Positions 45,360 to 53,957 of a DNA stretch of 64,000 nt are shown in pieces. Position numbers and translations under genes: made by a program. How positions within the stretch are numbered: position 1 is the first letter of the stretch; the number at the start of each line of letters is the position of its first letter. Source of the DNA: Stenotrophomonas sp. NA06056 (GTDB lineage: Bacteria; Pseudomonadota; Gammaproteobacteria; Xanthomonadales; Xanthomonadaceae); assembly GCF_013364355.1 (NCBI RefSeq), contig NZ_CP054931.1:2480001-2544000 (forward strand), given 5' to 3'. A model generated the notes under the pieces. That model was given only the letters and a program-made list of their open reading frames with translations. It did not search any database and had not been told where the DNA came from.

Positions 45360-46604
45360 ATGAACCGCCTGAGCCAACTGACCGCCACCGCCCTGCTGGC
45401 CCTGTCCGGTACAACCATCGCGTCACCTCCCCCGCACTGGGTCGCCAGCTGGCAAGCCAGCCCGCAGCCGGTGTGGGGCAGCGACTTTCTGTTCCCTACC
45501 CTCATCCCCGGCCAGCTGCAGGACCAGACCTTCCGCCAGAACGCCCGCCTCAGCCTGGGTGGGCCGCGCCTGCGGATCCGGCTGAGCAATGCCTATGCCA
45601 CCCGGCCGTTGCGGATCGGCGCTGCAAGTGTGGCCGCACATATGGGTGACACGCCGCGGCCGCTGCGCTTCAACGGCCAGCCCGGGGTCGTGATCGCGCC
45701 GGGGCAGGACCGCCTGAGCGACCCCCTGTCCCTTCCCACCGCTGATCGGCAGGCCTTGCAGGTCAGCGTCTATCTGCCCGAGCGCACACCGCTGCAGACC
45801 TTCCATTGGGACGGTCGGCAGACCAGCTGGATTGCCCCGGGTGACCAGCATCGGCTGCCTGCATTGCATGGCGCCAGCAGCACCACGGCCCGTCTGCTGT
45901 TGTCGGGTATCGACGTCGAGGCACCGGCCAGCGCGCGCAGTGTGGTGGTGATCGGCGATTCGATCACCGATGGCGCCACCGCCAGCCTCGACCAGGACCA
46001 GCGCTGGACCGATCACCTCGCCACGCGGCTGGCGCCAGAGGGTGTGGCAGTGGTCAATGCCGGCATCTCCGGCGGCCGCCTGCTGCGCGATGGCATGGGC
46101 GAATCGGCGCTGAAGCGCTTCCAGCGTGACGTGCTCGACCAGCCCGGCGTCGCCAGTGTGATCGTGCTGATCGGCATCAACGACATCAGCTGGCCGGGCA
46201 CGGCCTTTGCCCGCGACGAGACGAGGCCGACCCTGGCCGAGCTGCAGGCCGGCTACCGCGACCTGGCCGAACGCGCCCATGCCCGTGGCCTGCGCATCCT
46301 CGGCGCCACCCTGACACCGTTTGCCGGCGCCCTGCCCGGCACCCCGCTGGACGACTACTACGCCCCCGACAAGGACGCCCTGCGCCAGCAGCTCAATGCC
46401 TGGCTGCGCACGGGCGGGCCGTTCGACGCGGTGATCGACCTCGACGCCGCCCTGCGCGATCCGTCCGATCCCTCACGGATGGCGGCTGCCTACGACTCCG
46501 GCGACCACCTGCACCCGGGCGATGCGGGGAACCGGGCGATGGCCGAGGCAGTGGATCTGGAGGTTCTGCTGGGTCCATCCACGCACGGCGTGGATCTACG
46601 GTGA
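45360..46604 (+). CDS. Secreted SGNH/GDSL hydrolase
   Basis: A 414-residue protein with a signal peptide (about 1-21, ending GTTIA). An N-terminal beta domain of about 150 residues is followed by the SGNH esterase fold: block I GDSITDG with nucleophile Ser201, the Gly of NAGISGGRLL, block III GINDI, and block V DHLHPGDAGN with Asp/His. It is probably an esterase on sugar or lipid esters in the periplasm or outside. The last ten residues (GPSTHGVDLR) and the stop come from a SMAG repeat. Control by the divergent LysR gene is likely. Confidence 0.88.
   Translation: MNRLSQLTATALLALSGTTIASPPPHWVASWQASPQPVWGSDFLFPTLIPGQLQDQTFRQNARLSLGGPRLRIRLSNAYATRPLRIGAASVAAHMGDTPRPLRFNGQPGVVIAPGQDRLSDPLSLPTADRQALQVSVYLPERTPLQTFHWDGRQTSWIAPGDQHRLPALHGASSTTARLLLSGIDVEAPASARSVVVIGDSITDGATASLDQDQRWTDHLATRLAPEGVAVVNAGISGGRLLRDGMGESALKRFQRDVLDQPGVASVIVLIGINDISWPGTAFARDETRPTLAELQAGYRDLAERAHARGLRILGATLTPFAGALPGTPLDDYYAPDKDALRQQLNAWLRTGGPFDAVIDLDAALRDPSDPSRMAAAYDSGDHLHPGDAGNRAMAEAVDLEVLLGPSTHGVDLR
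46576..46599 (-). repeat. SMAG palindrome inside the 3' end of the GDSL gene
   Basis: A 24-base unit ending ATCTAC folds through ATCCACGC/GCGTGGAT. It encodes the final residues of the hydrolase, the only SMAG in this window that is part of a gene. Confidence 0.85.
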
Positions 46605-46610
46605 CAAACG

Positions 46611-46638
46611 AAAAACCCCGGGCATGCCCGGGGTTTCG
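46611..46638. terminator. Two-way terminator between the GDSL gene and fur
   Basis: AAACCCCGGG-CAT-GCCCGGGGTTT with an A-run on its left flank (T-run for the leftward fur transcript) and TTTCGTC on the right. It serves both convergent genes. Confidence 0.85.
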
Positions 46639-46661
46639 TCGCAATCAGCTGGGTGCGGGGC

Positions 46662-47069
46662 TTACTTGCGCTTCTTGCGCACGTACAGCACCAGAGAGTG
46701 CTCTTCCAGCTCGTAGCCGTGATCGGCGGCGATCTTGCGCTGCAGCTCTTCGATTTCGGTACTTTCGAACTCGATGATCTTGCCGCTGTCCACGTCGACC
46801 ATGTGGTCATGGTGGCCGCCGCGGTCGAGTTCGTAGACGGCCTGGCCGCCTTCGAAATTGTGCTTGAGCACGAGGCCGGCGGCCTCGAACTGGGTCAGCA
46901 CCCGATACACCGTGGCCAGGCCGATCTCGTCGCCATGCTCCAGCAGCTGGCGGTAGATGTCTTCGGCGGTCATGTGGTGCTGGGCATTGCGCTGCTCGAG
47001 CAGCGCCAGGATCCGCATCCGCGGATGGGTCACCTTCAGGCCGACTTTACGCAGGTCGTGGGTTTCCAT
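46662..47069 (-). CDS. fur: Ferric uptake regulator Fur
   Basis: A 135-residue iron-sensing repressor. The N-terminal winged helix reads LRKVGLKVTHPRMRILALLEQ, with AEDIYRQLLEHGDEIGLATVYRVLTQFEAAGLV; the metal site is in GGHHDHMVDVDSGKIIEF. Length is slightly short of the E. coli protein and lacks its C-terminal Cys pairs, as in Xanthomonas. It is divergent from bamE, an arrangement known in Xanthomonas (omlA-fur). Confidence 0.96.
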   Translation of the reverse strand: METHDLRKVGLKVTHPRMRILALLEQRNAQHHMTAEDIYRQLLEHGDEIGLATVYRVLTQFEAAGLVLKHNFEGGQAVYELDRGGHHDHMVDVDSGKIIEFESTEIEELQRKIAADHGYELEEHSLVLYVRKKRK

Positions 47070-47172
47070 AGGTCTCCGTTCATTGGCGATTTAGCGCCAG
47101 CTGCCTCGGATTGGGTCGCGGTGGCACGCCGGGAGTGTATCATCGGATTGATTTCCCCAACCGCCAGTCCCG

Positions 47173-47568
47173 ATGCGCAATCTCCTGTTGGTCGCCGCCG
47201 TCGCCTTGTCCACCACCGGGTGCGGCATCATCTACAAGCAACCCATCTACCAGGGCAACCTGATCCGGGAAGATGCCGTGGCCAAGCTGCAGGTCGGGCA
47301 GAGCAAGCAGCAGGTCACTGCCCTGCTGGGCACCCCGTCGGTGCCGGATCCGTTCCACGCCCAGCGCTGGGACTACACCTCGACCGAGCGCGTGAACCGC
47401 CTGGGCCGTACCGACGTGAAGAATTTCGTCGTGTACTTCGAAAATGATGTGGTCACCCGCTGGGATGGCGATTACTTCCCGGCCAACGACAAGGCCCTGG
47501 CCCAGCAGACCGTGCGCCAGTTCGGCCGCAACCTGCCGAAGGACAAGAAGAAGAAGGGCGGCCGCTGA
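47173..47568 (+). CDS. bamE: Outer-membrane assembly lipoprotein BamE
   Basis: A 131-residue lipoprotein of the BAM complex that folds outer-membrane proteins. The signal ends in lipobox LSTTGC with Cys17 as the lipid site. The SmpA/OmlA core follows: KQPIYQGNLIREDAVAKLQVGQSKQQVTALLGTPSVPDPFHAQRWDYT. The C-terminus is Lys-rich. A GC hairpin without T-run at 47578-47598 separates it from convergent rnfH. Confidence 0.94.
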   Translation: MRNLLLVAAVALSTTGCGIIYKQPIYQGNLIREDAVAKLQVGQSKQQVTALLGTPSVPDPFHAQRWDYTSTERVNRLGRTDVKNFVVYFENDVVTRWDGDYFPANDKALAQQTVRQFGRNLPKDKKKKGGR

Positions 47569-47604
47569 GCCACCCTGCCCGTCCTTCGGGACGGGGCTTG
47601 AGGA

Positions 47605-47862
47605 TCATCCGCCGCGCGCGCGTCGCCGGCGGTTGTCCTTCGGGTCGGCCTGCAGGCCGCGCAGCAGCTCCACGCGATCGCCATCCAGCAACACCTGCTG
47701 CGGCCGCGCCAGTACGCCATGCACCGCAGCAGCCGGACAGTCGGCACTGCCTTCCAGCCCGGCCGCTGCCACTGCATCAGCCACGGTCGCGCCTTCCTGC
47801 AGCTGCAACCGGCGCGACAGCACCCGCTGTGGCCAGGCCAGCACGACCTCGACCTCGATCAT
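47605..47862 (-). CDS. rnfH: RnfH family ubiquitin-like protein
   Basis: An 85-residue protein with MIEVEVVLAWPQRVLSRRLQLQEGATVADAV and a GDRVELLRGLQADPKDNRRRRA end, the RnfH pattern of a beta-grasp fold. Function is uncertain in all species. It starts three bases after the ratA stop, and the pair is conserved next to smpB and bamE across gammaproteobacteria. Confidence 0.92.
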   Translation of the reverse strand: MIEVEVVLAWPQRVLSRRLQLQEGATVADAVAAAGLEGSADCPAAAVHGVLARPQQVLLDGDRVELLRGLQADPKDNRRRRARGG

Positions 47863-47865
47863 CGT

Positions 47866-48291
47866 TCAGTCCTCGTCGGCGACGCGGACGAAATCGTTGA
47901 CCATCCGGTCGGCCAACCCCTGGAAGCCGATCGCCAGCGCCGGACCCAGCAGGCGTGAGCTCGGTTCGAAGTCCAGGGTAAGGGTGACCTTGCAGGCATC
48001 TTCAGCCAGGGCATGGAACTCCCAGCGGCCGTGCAGTTGCTTGAACGGCCCTTCGCGCAGCTGCATGTCGATGCTGTGCGGACGTTGCAGGGTGTTTTCG
48101 GTCTGGAACCAGGTGCTGAACGAACCCAGGCCCAGGTCCAGGCGCGCGACCAGCCGGTCTTCACCCTGCTCGAGGATGCGGGCGTCGGAACACCAGCGGA
48201 AGCGGCGCGGATAGGCCTGGACGTCGTTGACCAGATCGAACATGCGCGCGGCCGAATGTTCGACCAGGGCACTGCGGCGGATAGTAGGCAT
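47866..48291 (-). CDS. ratA: RatA/Coq10-type START-domain protein
   Basis: A 141-residue protein of the SRPBCC fold, opening [37 protein letters not shown] and ending [18 protein letters not shown]. In E. coli RatA was described as a toxin that blocks 70S ribosome association, while the eukaryotic relative Coq10 binds ubiquinone; the general role is debated. ATG 48291 is at the domain start. It is divergent from smpB (57 bases between starts). Confidence 0.92.
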   Translation of the reverse strand: MPTIRRSALVEHSAARMFDLVNDVQAYPRRFRWCSDARILEQGEDRLVARLDLGLGSFSTWFQTENTLQRPHSIDMQLREGPFKQLHGRWEFHALAEDACKVTLTLDFEPSSRLLGPALAIGFQGLADRMVNDFVRVADED

Positions 48292-48348
48292 GAATACAGG
48301 ACGCTTCGGCAATCGACCGGGCGGGCCCGAATCGGAGACAATACGGAA

Positions 48349-48852
48349 ATGAGCAAGAACACCGGCAAGGATAAAGCAAAGAGCGCGACGGCCAACAAGA
48401 CCATCGCGTTGAACAAGCGTGCCCGTCACGAGTACCACATCGAAGACCGCTTCGAAGCCGGCCTGGCCCTGCAGGGCTGGGAAGTGAAGTCGATCCGTGC
48501 AGGCCGCGGCAACATCGTCGACGCCTACGCCTACGTGAAGGATGGCGAGATCTTCCTGATCGGCGCGCAGATCACCCCGCTGATCCAGGCTTCCACCCAC
48601 GTGGTGGCCAACGACCGCCGCGAGCGCAAGCTGCTGCTGCACCGGAGCGAGATCGACAAGCTGGTCGGCAAGGTCGAGCGCGATGGCTACACGATCGTGC
48701 CCACCGCGATGTACTGGAGCAAGAACAAGATCAAGCTGGAAGTGGCGCTGGCCAAGGGCAAGCAGACCCACGACAAGCGCGATGCGGCCAAGGATCGTGA
48801 CTGGGCGATCGAGAAGCAGCGGGTGATGCGTCGCGGCAATCGCGACGCGTAA
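48349..48852 (+). CDS. smpB: SsrA-binding protein SmpB
   Basis: A 167-residue protein that carries tmRNA to stalled ribosomes. Family blocks: [56 protein letters not shown] and the basic tail [30 protein letters not shown] 48349 follows ACGGAA. Its RNA partner ssrA lies 1.4 kb downstream on the same strand. Confidence 0.97.
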   Translation: MSKNTGKDKAKSATANKTIALNKRARHEYHIEDRFEAGLALQGWEVKSIRAGRGNIVDAYAYVKDGEIFLIGAQITPLIQASTHVVANDRRERKLLLHRSEIDKLVGKVERDGYTIVPTAMYWSKNKIKLEVALAKGKQTHDKRDAAKDRDWAIEKQRVMRRGNRDA

Positions 48853-48865
48853 ACGCTACGCTCTT

Positions 48866-48927
48866 GTAGAGCCGAGCCATGCTCGGCTTCGGCAAAAGAA
48901 GGCAGGCGAGCGCAGGCTCGGCTTTAC
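48866..48927. repeat. SMAG pair, one degenerate
   Basis: A clear unit at 48866-48889 (GTAG, AGCCGAGC arms) and a decayed partner at 48906-48927 (GCGAGCG..GCTCGGC, ending TTTAC). Confidence 0.75.
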
Positions 48928-48937
48928 AAGGCGCGGA

Positions 48938-49510
48938 TCAGCCCGCCAGCAGGCCCTGCCCGCGCAGACGCGGTGACAGCGCCGCGTGCATCACCGCCAG
49001 GTGCATCACCACCGACAGCTCCGGCGCATGGCGATCATCACCGGCACGCCACTGCTGCGCCAGCCGCGCGGCGTCGACGGGCAGCAAGGCCAGCAGTTGC
49101 GCATCATCCAGCGCATCGGCGGAGGCCTGCAGCTGTCGGGCCAACTGCCGCGACTGCCACACGTGCACGCCGATGCTGAGGCTGGCCAGCGACATCAGGG
49201 TCAAGGCCAGACCATGCTCGAACCATTGTGAAAGCACGTCCGGGCCCCACAGCAGCGCGGCCAGCACAGCCAACGCCGGCAACCGCCAGCCCAGCCAATG
49301 AAAGCGGCCACGCCGTGGCCAATGCACCACCACCGCACTGGCAATCAGCGCGGCGGCAGCGGTGGCCGGCAGCTCGGTGGCCCAGGTTCCCGCCAGCAAC
49401 ACCGCCAGCACCGCCCAGACCCAGCCGGGCGGCAGCGCCCGCCGCTGGTAATCAGCCCCTACCGGGCCAACCAGCTGACGCAGGCTGCGTTGTTGCATTG
49501 CTTCGGTCAC
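48938..49510 (-). CDS. Hypothetical inner-membrane protein, 190 aa
   Basis: The protein has three or four hydrophobic segments (VWAVLAVLLAGTW, AAAALIASAVVVHW, LPALAVLAALLWG, LALTLMSLASLSIGVHVW) followed by a cytosolic helical tail of about 75 residues rich in Gln and Arg. No family is recognised. Base use is like the neighbours. It is convergent with smpB. Confidence 0.65.
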   Translation of the reverse strand: MTEAMQQRSLRQLVGPVGADYQRRALPPGWVWAVLAVLLAGTWATELPATAAAALIASAVVVHWPRRGRFHWLGWRLPALAVLAALLWGPDVLSQWFEHGLALTLMSLASLSIGVHVWQSRQLARQLQASADALDDAQLLALLPVDAARLAQQWRAGDDRHAPELSVVMHLAVMHAALSPRLRGQGLLAG

Positions 49511-49651
49511 CGGCCGTCTCCGTCTCTGTGCTGGCTCGAATGGTCGTGGCCAGTGTGTCGCAAATTCGTGCCAACGACGTTAGCAATCCGCTATGACGGT
49601 GGCTCTACAACATGTTGCGGATTGACGTGACGACGGCTGGGCGTCTGCCGT

Positions 49652-50083
49652 TCAAGCGACAGAAAGGTCCTTGCTGAGGAAGACCCGGCTGGTGCCCGGC
49701 GGATCGCAAGGGACCTGGCCGAATACGGTCCAGCCATGCTTCACATAGAAGTCTGGTGCCTGGAAACTGATGGTGTAGAGCACGGCGGAACGGCAGCCTC
49801 GCCTGCGCGCTTCCTGTTCGGCAGCGGCAAGCATCTGCGAGCCCAAACCGTTGCCGCGGCGTTCGGGCGGCAGGTAGAACAGGTCGATGAACAACAGGCC
49901 CAGCGAGGTGCGCCCGCTCAGGCCCCCGACCACCTCGCCGCTGGCTGGATCGGTGGCCAGCACGGCCAGGGTGCGACGATCGGCATGGCCGGCGGCCTCC
50001 AGATTGAACTGATCCAGGCCATTGGCGATCAGCTCCAGCGCCTCGATAGCGGGTGCGTCGGTCACGGCGATTTCGAGCTGCAT
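49652..50083 (-). CDS. GNAT family N-acetyltransferase
   Basis: A 143-residue acetyl-CoA-dependent transferase. The acetyl-CoA loop is RRGNGLGSQMLAAAEQEARRRG; before it lies LFIDLFYLPPE and after it the end strand FYVKHGWTVFGQVP. ATG 50083 (MQLEIAVTD) is chosen because the frame upstream runs through the tmRNA promoter region. The substrate is not evident. Confidence 0.85.
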   Translation of the reverse strand: MQLEIAVTDAPAIEALELIANGLDQFNLEAAGHADRRTLAVLATDPASGEVVGGLSGRTSLGLLFIDLFYLPPERRGNGLGSQMLAAAEQEARRRGCRSAVLYTISFQAPDFYVKHGWTVFGQVPCDPPGTSRVFLSKDLSVA

Positions 50084-50244
50084 CCTGTCCTTTCCTTGGC
50101 GAATGTTGGAGCCGTCGATGTTAGCAAGCAGCCCACGGGCCGGGTGACTGTTCAGGATTTTTGGCGTAGCATGTGCAGTGTTAGGCGGGTGCTGATCGTG
50201 GCAACACGAAACAGGCCTTGTACCTTGCAGTACTTGAAGAAACC

Positions 50245-50637
50245 GGGGGTGCATTGGTTTCGACGGGGGTTGTGAAGTCGCCTGGCGCATGCCGAGGGGG
50301 TAGCTTTCCTCGTAAATCCAGCTGCAAAACTCTAGTTGCCAACGACGACAACTACGCTCCGGTCGCTCTCGCAGCCTAAAAACTGCGGTGCGTGACCTTC
50401 TGCCGACTTAGGCGGAGCCTCGAAACTGCTTGTGTCCATGCTCGCAGCGTAGAGTCATTATCATGGAATCGCGCTGGGCGGCTGCCTGTCAGTCCGGCAC
50501 AAGAACACAACAGGCTGGTTCCCGGGTGCGCTTTGCACGCCGTGCTGCTCGGGGATGAGATTCAACGGTGAGCTAAGCATGTAGTGCTGGGGATGGAGTG
50601 CCTTCGGACGGCGGTTCAATTCCGCCCACCTCCACCA
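50245..50637 (+). ncRNA. ssrA: Transfer-messenger RNA (tmRNA)
   Basis: One-piece tmRNA of about 393 bases. The 5' end GGGGGUG pairs with 3' CACCUCC before ACCA; the T-arm GGUUCAAUUCC is at the 3' side. The tag reading frame at 50338-50379 encodes ANDDNYAPVALAA followed by TAA, with the resume codon GCC. The end ALAA is the signal read by ClpXP-type proteases. It works with SmpB encoded at 48349. Confidence 0.97.
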
Positions 50638-50662
50638 TTTGTACCGCCCTTCGGGGCACGAA

Positions 50663-50699
50663 AAGCCAGATCTCCCGTCGATTGGGGTCTGGCTTTTTT
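50663..50699 (+). terminator. Rho-independent terminator after ssrA
   Basis: Stem AAGCCAGA/TCTGGCTT with a 17-base loop, followed by TTTTTG, 26 bases beyond the mature tmRNA end. Confidence 0.85.
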
Positions 50700-50793
50700 G
50701 TTGGCTGCTCTCCGGCCGTTCCAGATTTTGCGGGCAGCGCCGATACTGCCCGTTGGACCGGCGGATAATCCGCCCAGGACAGGGAGCAGAACG

Positions 50794-51168
50794 ATGGCGT
50801 TGGTGAATTGTGTGGAGTGCGACCGCGAGGTCAGTGACAAGGCAACCGCCTGTGTGGGCTGCGGCGCCCCGGTCGGATCGCCCCTGCCGTCACCGCCACC
50901 GCTGCGTGCGGGACAGGTCTACGCCGCTCCGCATGCACAACCGCAGCCTGTCGCCCGTACCCGCGTTGCCTACATTCTGCTGGGCCTGTTCCTGGGCGGT
51001 TTGGGCATCCACAACTTCTATGCCGGCTACCACGGTCGCGGCATCGCCCAGCTGCTGATCACCTTGTTGCTGGGTTGGCTGATCATCGGCGTGGTCATCA
51101 CCGGGCTGTGGGCGCTGATCGAGGTCATCACTGTCGATACCGACGCGACCGGTGTACGCATGGTGTAA
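50794..51168 (+). CDS. TM2-domain membrane protein with N-terminal zinc ribbon
   Basis: A 124-residue protein. Two CxxC pairs (CVEC, CVGC) within the first 25 residues form a zinc ribbon; a Pro-rich linker leads to a TM2 domain with two helices (VAYILLGLFLGGLGIHNFYAGY and IAQLLITLLLGWLIIGVVITGLWALIEV). TM2 domains are widespread but without a defined role. AGGGAG lies upstream of ATG 50794. Confidence 0.85.
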   Translation: MALVNCVECDREVSDKATACVGCGAPVGSPLPSPPPLRAGQVYAAPHAQPQPVARTRVAYILLGLFLGGLGIHNFYAGYHGRGIAQLLITLLLGWLIIGVVITGLWALIEVITVDTDATGVRMV

Positions 51169-51292
51169 GCCTCGCGCGAGCGGTGGCGGCCGCCGGATCT
51201 TGCCCGGCCAAGCCGCCCTCCCCCACACTCCGGGCACGCGAGGGGCTGACAGCACGTCCCCTCGCTCCCCGCGAAACACGGAAGGAACTGCA

Positions 51293-51769
51293 ATGAACAC
51301 GCCCCTGATCGCCCTGCTGCTGGGCCTGGCCTCAAGCACCGGCGCACTCGCTGCTGCCCCCTCCGCGCGGGCAACCGGCACCACCTCCCTGGAAGCCCTG
51401 CTGGCCTGCAAGGCGGGTTCCGATTTCACTGAGTCACAGGTGGAGCAGGCATTCCATGACGCCGGCCTGAGCCGCGACCCCGGCAGCGTGTTCGAGCCGA
51501 AGGACACGCCGGTGGCGCTGTTCGGTGGCACCGTAGCCAGCGCGGATGTGAGCATTTCCAATCCTTACAAGAGCCTGCATGTGTATTTGAAGGGCGTCGA
51601 TCACCAGCGTTTGGCCCAATCGTGGGGAGTGACGACGGTCAACGAGGCGGCCGAGACCGAAGCACCCTCTTACCTCAAGAAGGTTGATGCCAGGCACACG
51701 CTGCATGTGGGGGCCGGTGACGACTACGAGGGTTATTCGGCTGCGGTGACCTGCCAGATAGAGGGGTGA
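51293..51769 (+). CDS. Secreted hypothetical protein, 158 aa
   Basis: The signal peptide MNTPLIALLLGLASSTGALAA is followed by a soluble domain with two Cys (LLACKAG and VTCQIEG) that could form a disulfide. GAAGGA precedes ATG 51293. No family is recognised. It is followed after 116 bases by the lipoprotein hydrolase gene on the same strand. Confidence 0.75.
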   Translation: MNTPLIALLLGLASSTGALAAAPSARATGTTSLEALLACKAGSDFTESQVEQAFHDAGLSRDPGSVFEPKDTPVALFGGTVASADVSISNPYKSLHVYLKGVDHQRLAQSWGVTTVNEAAETEAPSYLKKVDARHTLHVGAGDDYEGYSAAVTCQIEG

Positions 51770-51885
51770 TCTGCAGGGAGATCAGCTGATGGATGGTATG
51801 CGCCGGGCACGGCCCGGGGTTGCCGGAGCCCTGCTTCCGCGTTGACACGCCTGCCGCTAGAGTGGCGCCAGCGCAGGGAGTCCTC

Positions 51886-53892
51886 ATGGCAAGAACTGGC
51901 ACCGGTTTCATCGGCCGCACCACCTTCGTCCTCATTGCCCTGCTCACCCTGAGCGGATGCGCGACGCTGCGCCAGTTCGGCCCATCGGTGCAGGTGGGCA
52001 CGGTCACGCCGGGCCAGTACATCGCGCTCAAACGTGGTGACATCCTCACCAGCGGCAAGCTCAGCGCAGCCACGATGGAGACCCTGCGCGTGGCAGGCCT
52101 CGACGAAGGCGCCTGCGCCAAGCCGGGCCTGCCGTGCATCGAGGCGATGGAGGCCAGCATCGTCGTCCGCGAGGAAGACAAGCGCTCGTCGCTGGCCGAG
52201 CTGTGGGTGCAGTACGCGATGACGATGCCGGCGCCGAAGCGCGAATCGGCGTCGGTGGCGCGCAGCAAGACCGCAACCGCCCAGCCCGACCCGACCTTCC
52301 AACCACGCCTGGATGCGTGGATGCAGATCGCACGGCAGTCCTATGCGTACCTGTTCTTCACCGAACGCACCGCCAACCAGCGTGGCTTCGAAGACCGCCA
52401 GACCCAGGTTCGCGACTACTACAATCTGGCCGTGCAGGAATCGGCCGTTCTGCTGTTCGATGCCTATTCGAGCAAACAGGTGCGCAACGACAACGGTCGA
52501 TTCCAGCTGGGCCGCTGGACCTTCGTGCTGGCACCCGCCGACGATGGCGCGGCCGCGGACACACGCGAACCGATCGAGCTGGTACCAGCGGCATCGATGT
52601 CCTTCACCGGCACGCTGCGCAGCGTGCATCGTCGCGATGGCTTCGGCGCCGAACTGGTGGCGGTGATGGCCGACCCGGCCAGCACCGGGCTGGCGGCGGC
52701 CGCTGCAGGCACCGCACAGGCGGCCGAGCGCGACTGGAGCGAGATGCCGTCGCCGTCGATGACCGTGCTGCTGCGCTTTTCGGGCAAGAACCTGTGGGAG
52801 GTGTTGCACGACGACGAGCCGGAACTGGAGATCCACGACCCCTACCAGGTGGCGGTGGTGGAACTGCACGGCGAGCAGGTGCCGCTGGCGGCCAACTTCA
52901 CTGCGGGCTACGCGCTGTGGCTGGCCCGCTCCAACTTCAGCCGGCAATCGCTGCGTTCGCTGTTCGGCGGCAAGGGCGGCATCGACAAGCCGCACCTGTT
53001 CATGATGCAGCCGTACGATCCCAAACGACGCGTGCTGCTGATGATCCATGGCCTGGCCAGCAGCCCGGAGGCGTGGGTCAACGTGGCCAACGAGCTGATG
53101 CGCGACGATGAGATCCGCGGCGACTTCCAGATCTGGCAGTTCTACTACCCGACCAACATGCCGATCGCACTCAGCCATGATGAGATCCGGCGGATCCTGC
53201 ATGAGGCACTGCAGCACTTCGATCCGAGCGGCCAGGCGCTTGCCTCGCAGAACATGGTGGTGGTCGCCCACAGCATGGGCGGGGTGATTTCGCGGCTGAT
53301 GGTGTCCTCCTCGGGTGACCATCTGGTCGACACCCTGTTGGCGACCGCACAGATGACCCCGGCACAGCGCGAACTGCTGCGCACGAAGGGCGCACCGGTG
53401 TTGACATTCCAGCCGGAGCCCGAAATTTCACGGGTAGTGTTCATCGCTACCCCGCATCGCGGCACCGATGTTGCCGGCACGCGCCTGGGACGCTGGCTGG
53501 GACGCTTCGTGCGCCTGCCTCTGACCGTGCTGGAAGACGTTGCAACGCTGGCAAACGACGGCAAGGTCGAGCGCAACGATGACAAGCACGGCTACCAGAT
53601 GAACAGCATCCAGAACCTGGACAAGGACGATGCCTTCGTCAAGGCCGTGGCCGATCTGCCGATCTCGCCGAAGGTGCGTTACCACTCGATCATCGCGCGC
53701 TCCAAGGCAGAAGGCCCGCTGGAAAAGACCGATGACGGACTGGTCCCGTACTGGAGTTCGCACCTTCCCAATGCCGTCTCGGAAAAGGTGATCGTGTCCG
53801 GTCACAGCGTGCAGGAAGCTACGCCGGCCATCGTCGAACTTCGCCGGATCCTCCATGAGGACATGGAGGCGCATCCGCTGCCAGCAAAGTAG
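51886..53892 (+). CDS. Lipoprotein with alpha/beta-hydrolase (lipase-like) domain
   Basis: A 668-residue protein. The N-terminal signal carries lipobox LTLSGC, so it is probably outer-membrane anchored. About 380 residues of unassigned sequence precede the hydrolase domain, which has the oxyanion stretch RRVLLMIHGLASSPEAW, the nucleophile elbow VVVAHSMGG (Ser463), and a late ATPHRGTDVAG and GHSV for the triad. It is likely a PGAP1/lipase-like esterase. The substrate is unknown. GGGAG lies upstream of ATG 51886. Confidence 0.82.
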   Translation: MARTGTGFIGRTTFVLIALLTLSGCATLRQFGPSVQVGTVTPGQYIALKRGDILTSGKLSAATMETLRVAGLDEGACAKPGLPCIEAMEASIVVREEDKRSSLAELWVQYAMTMPAPKRESASVARSKTATAQPDPTFQPRLDAWMQIARQSYAYLFFTERTANQRGFEDRQTQVRDYYNLAVQESAVLLFDAYSSKQVRNDNGRFQLGRWTFVLAPADDGAAADTREPIELVPAASMSFTGTLRSVHRRDGFGAELVAVMADPASTGLAAAAAGTAQAAERDWSEMPSPSMTVLLRFSGKNLWEVLHDDEPELEIHDPYQVAVVELHGEQVPLAANFTAGYALWLARSNFSRQSLRSLFGGKGGIDKPHLFMMQPYDPKRRVLLMIHGLASSPEAWVNVANELMRDDEIRGDFQIWQFYYPTNMPIALSHDEIRRILHEALQHFDPSGQALASQNMVVVAHSMGGVISRLMVSSSGDHLVDTLLATAQMTPAQRELLRTKGAPVLTFQPEPEISRVVFIATPHRGTDVAGTRLGRWLGRFVRLPLTVLEDVATLANDGKVERNDDKHGYQMNSIQNLDKDDAFVKAVADLPISPKVRYHSIIARSKAEGPLEKTDDGLVPYWSSHLPNAVSEKVIVSGHSVQEATPAIVELRRILHEDMEAHPLPAK

Positions 53893-53957
53893 TGCACGAA
53901 ATCCAGCAACCGTGGCCCGCGTTTTCCCGACCGGGCCACCGACAACGAGGCAATGGA

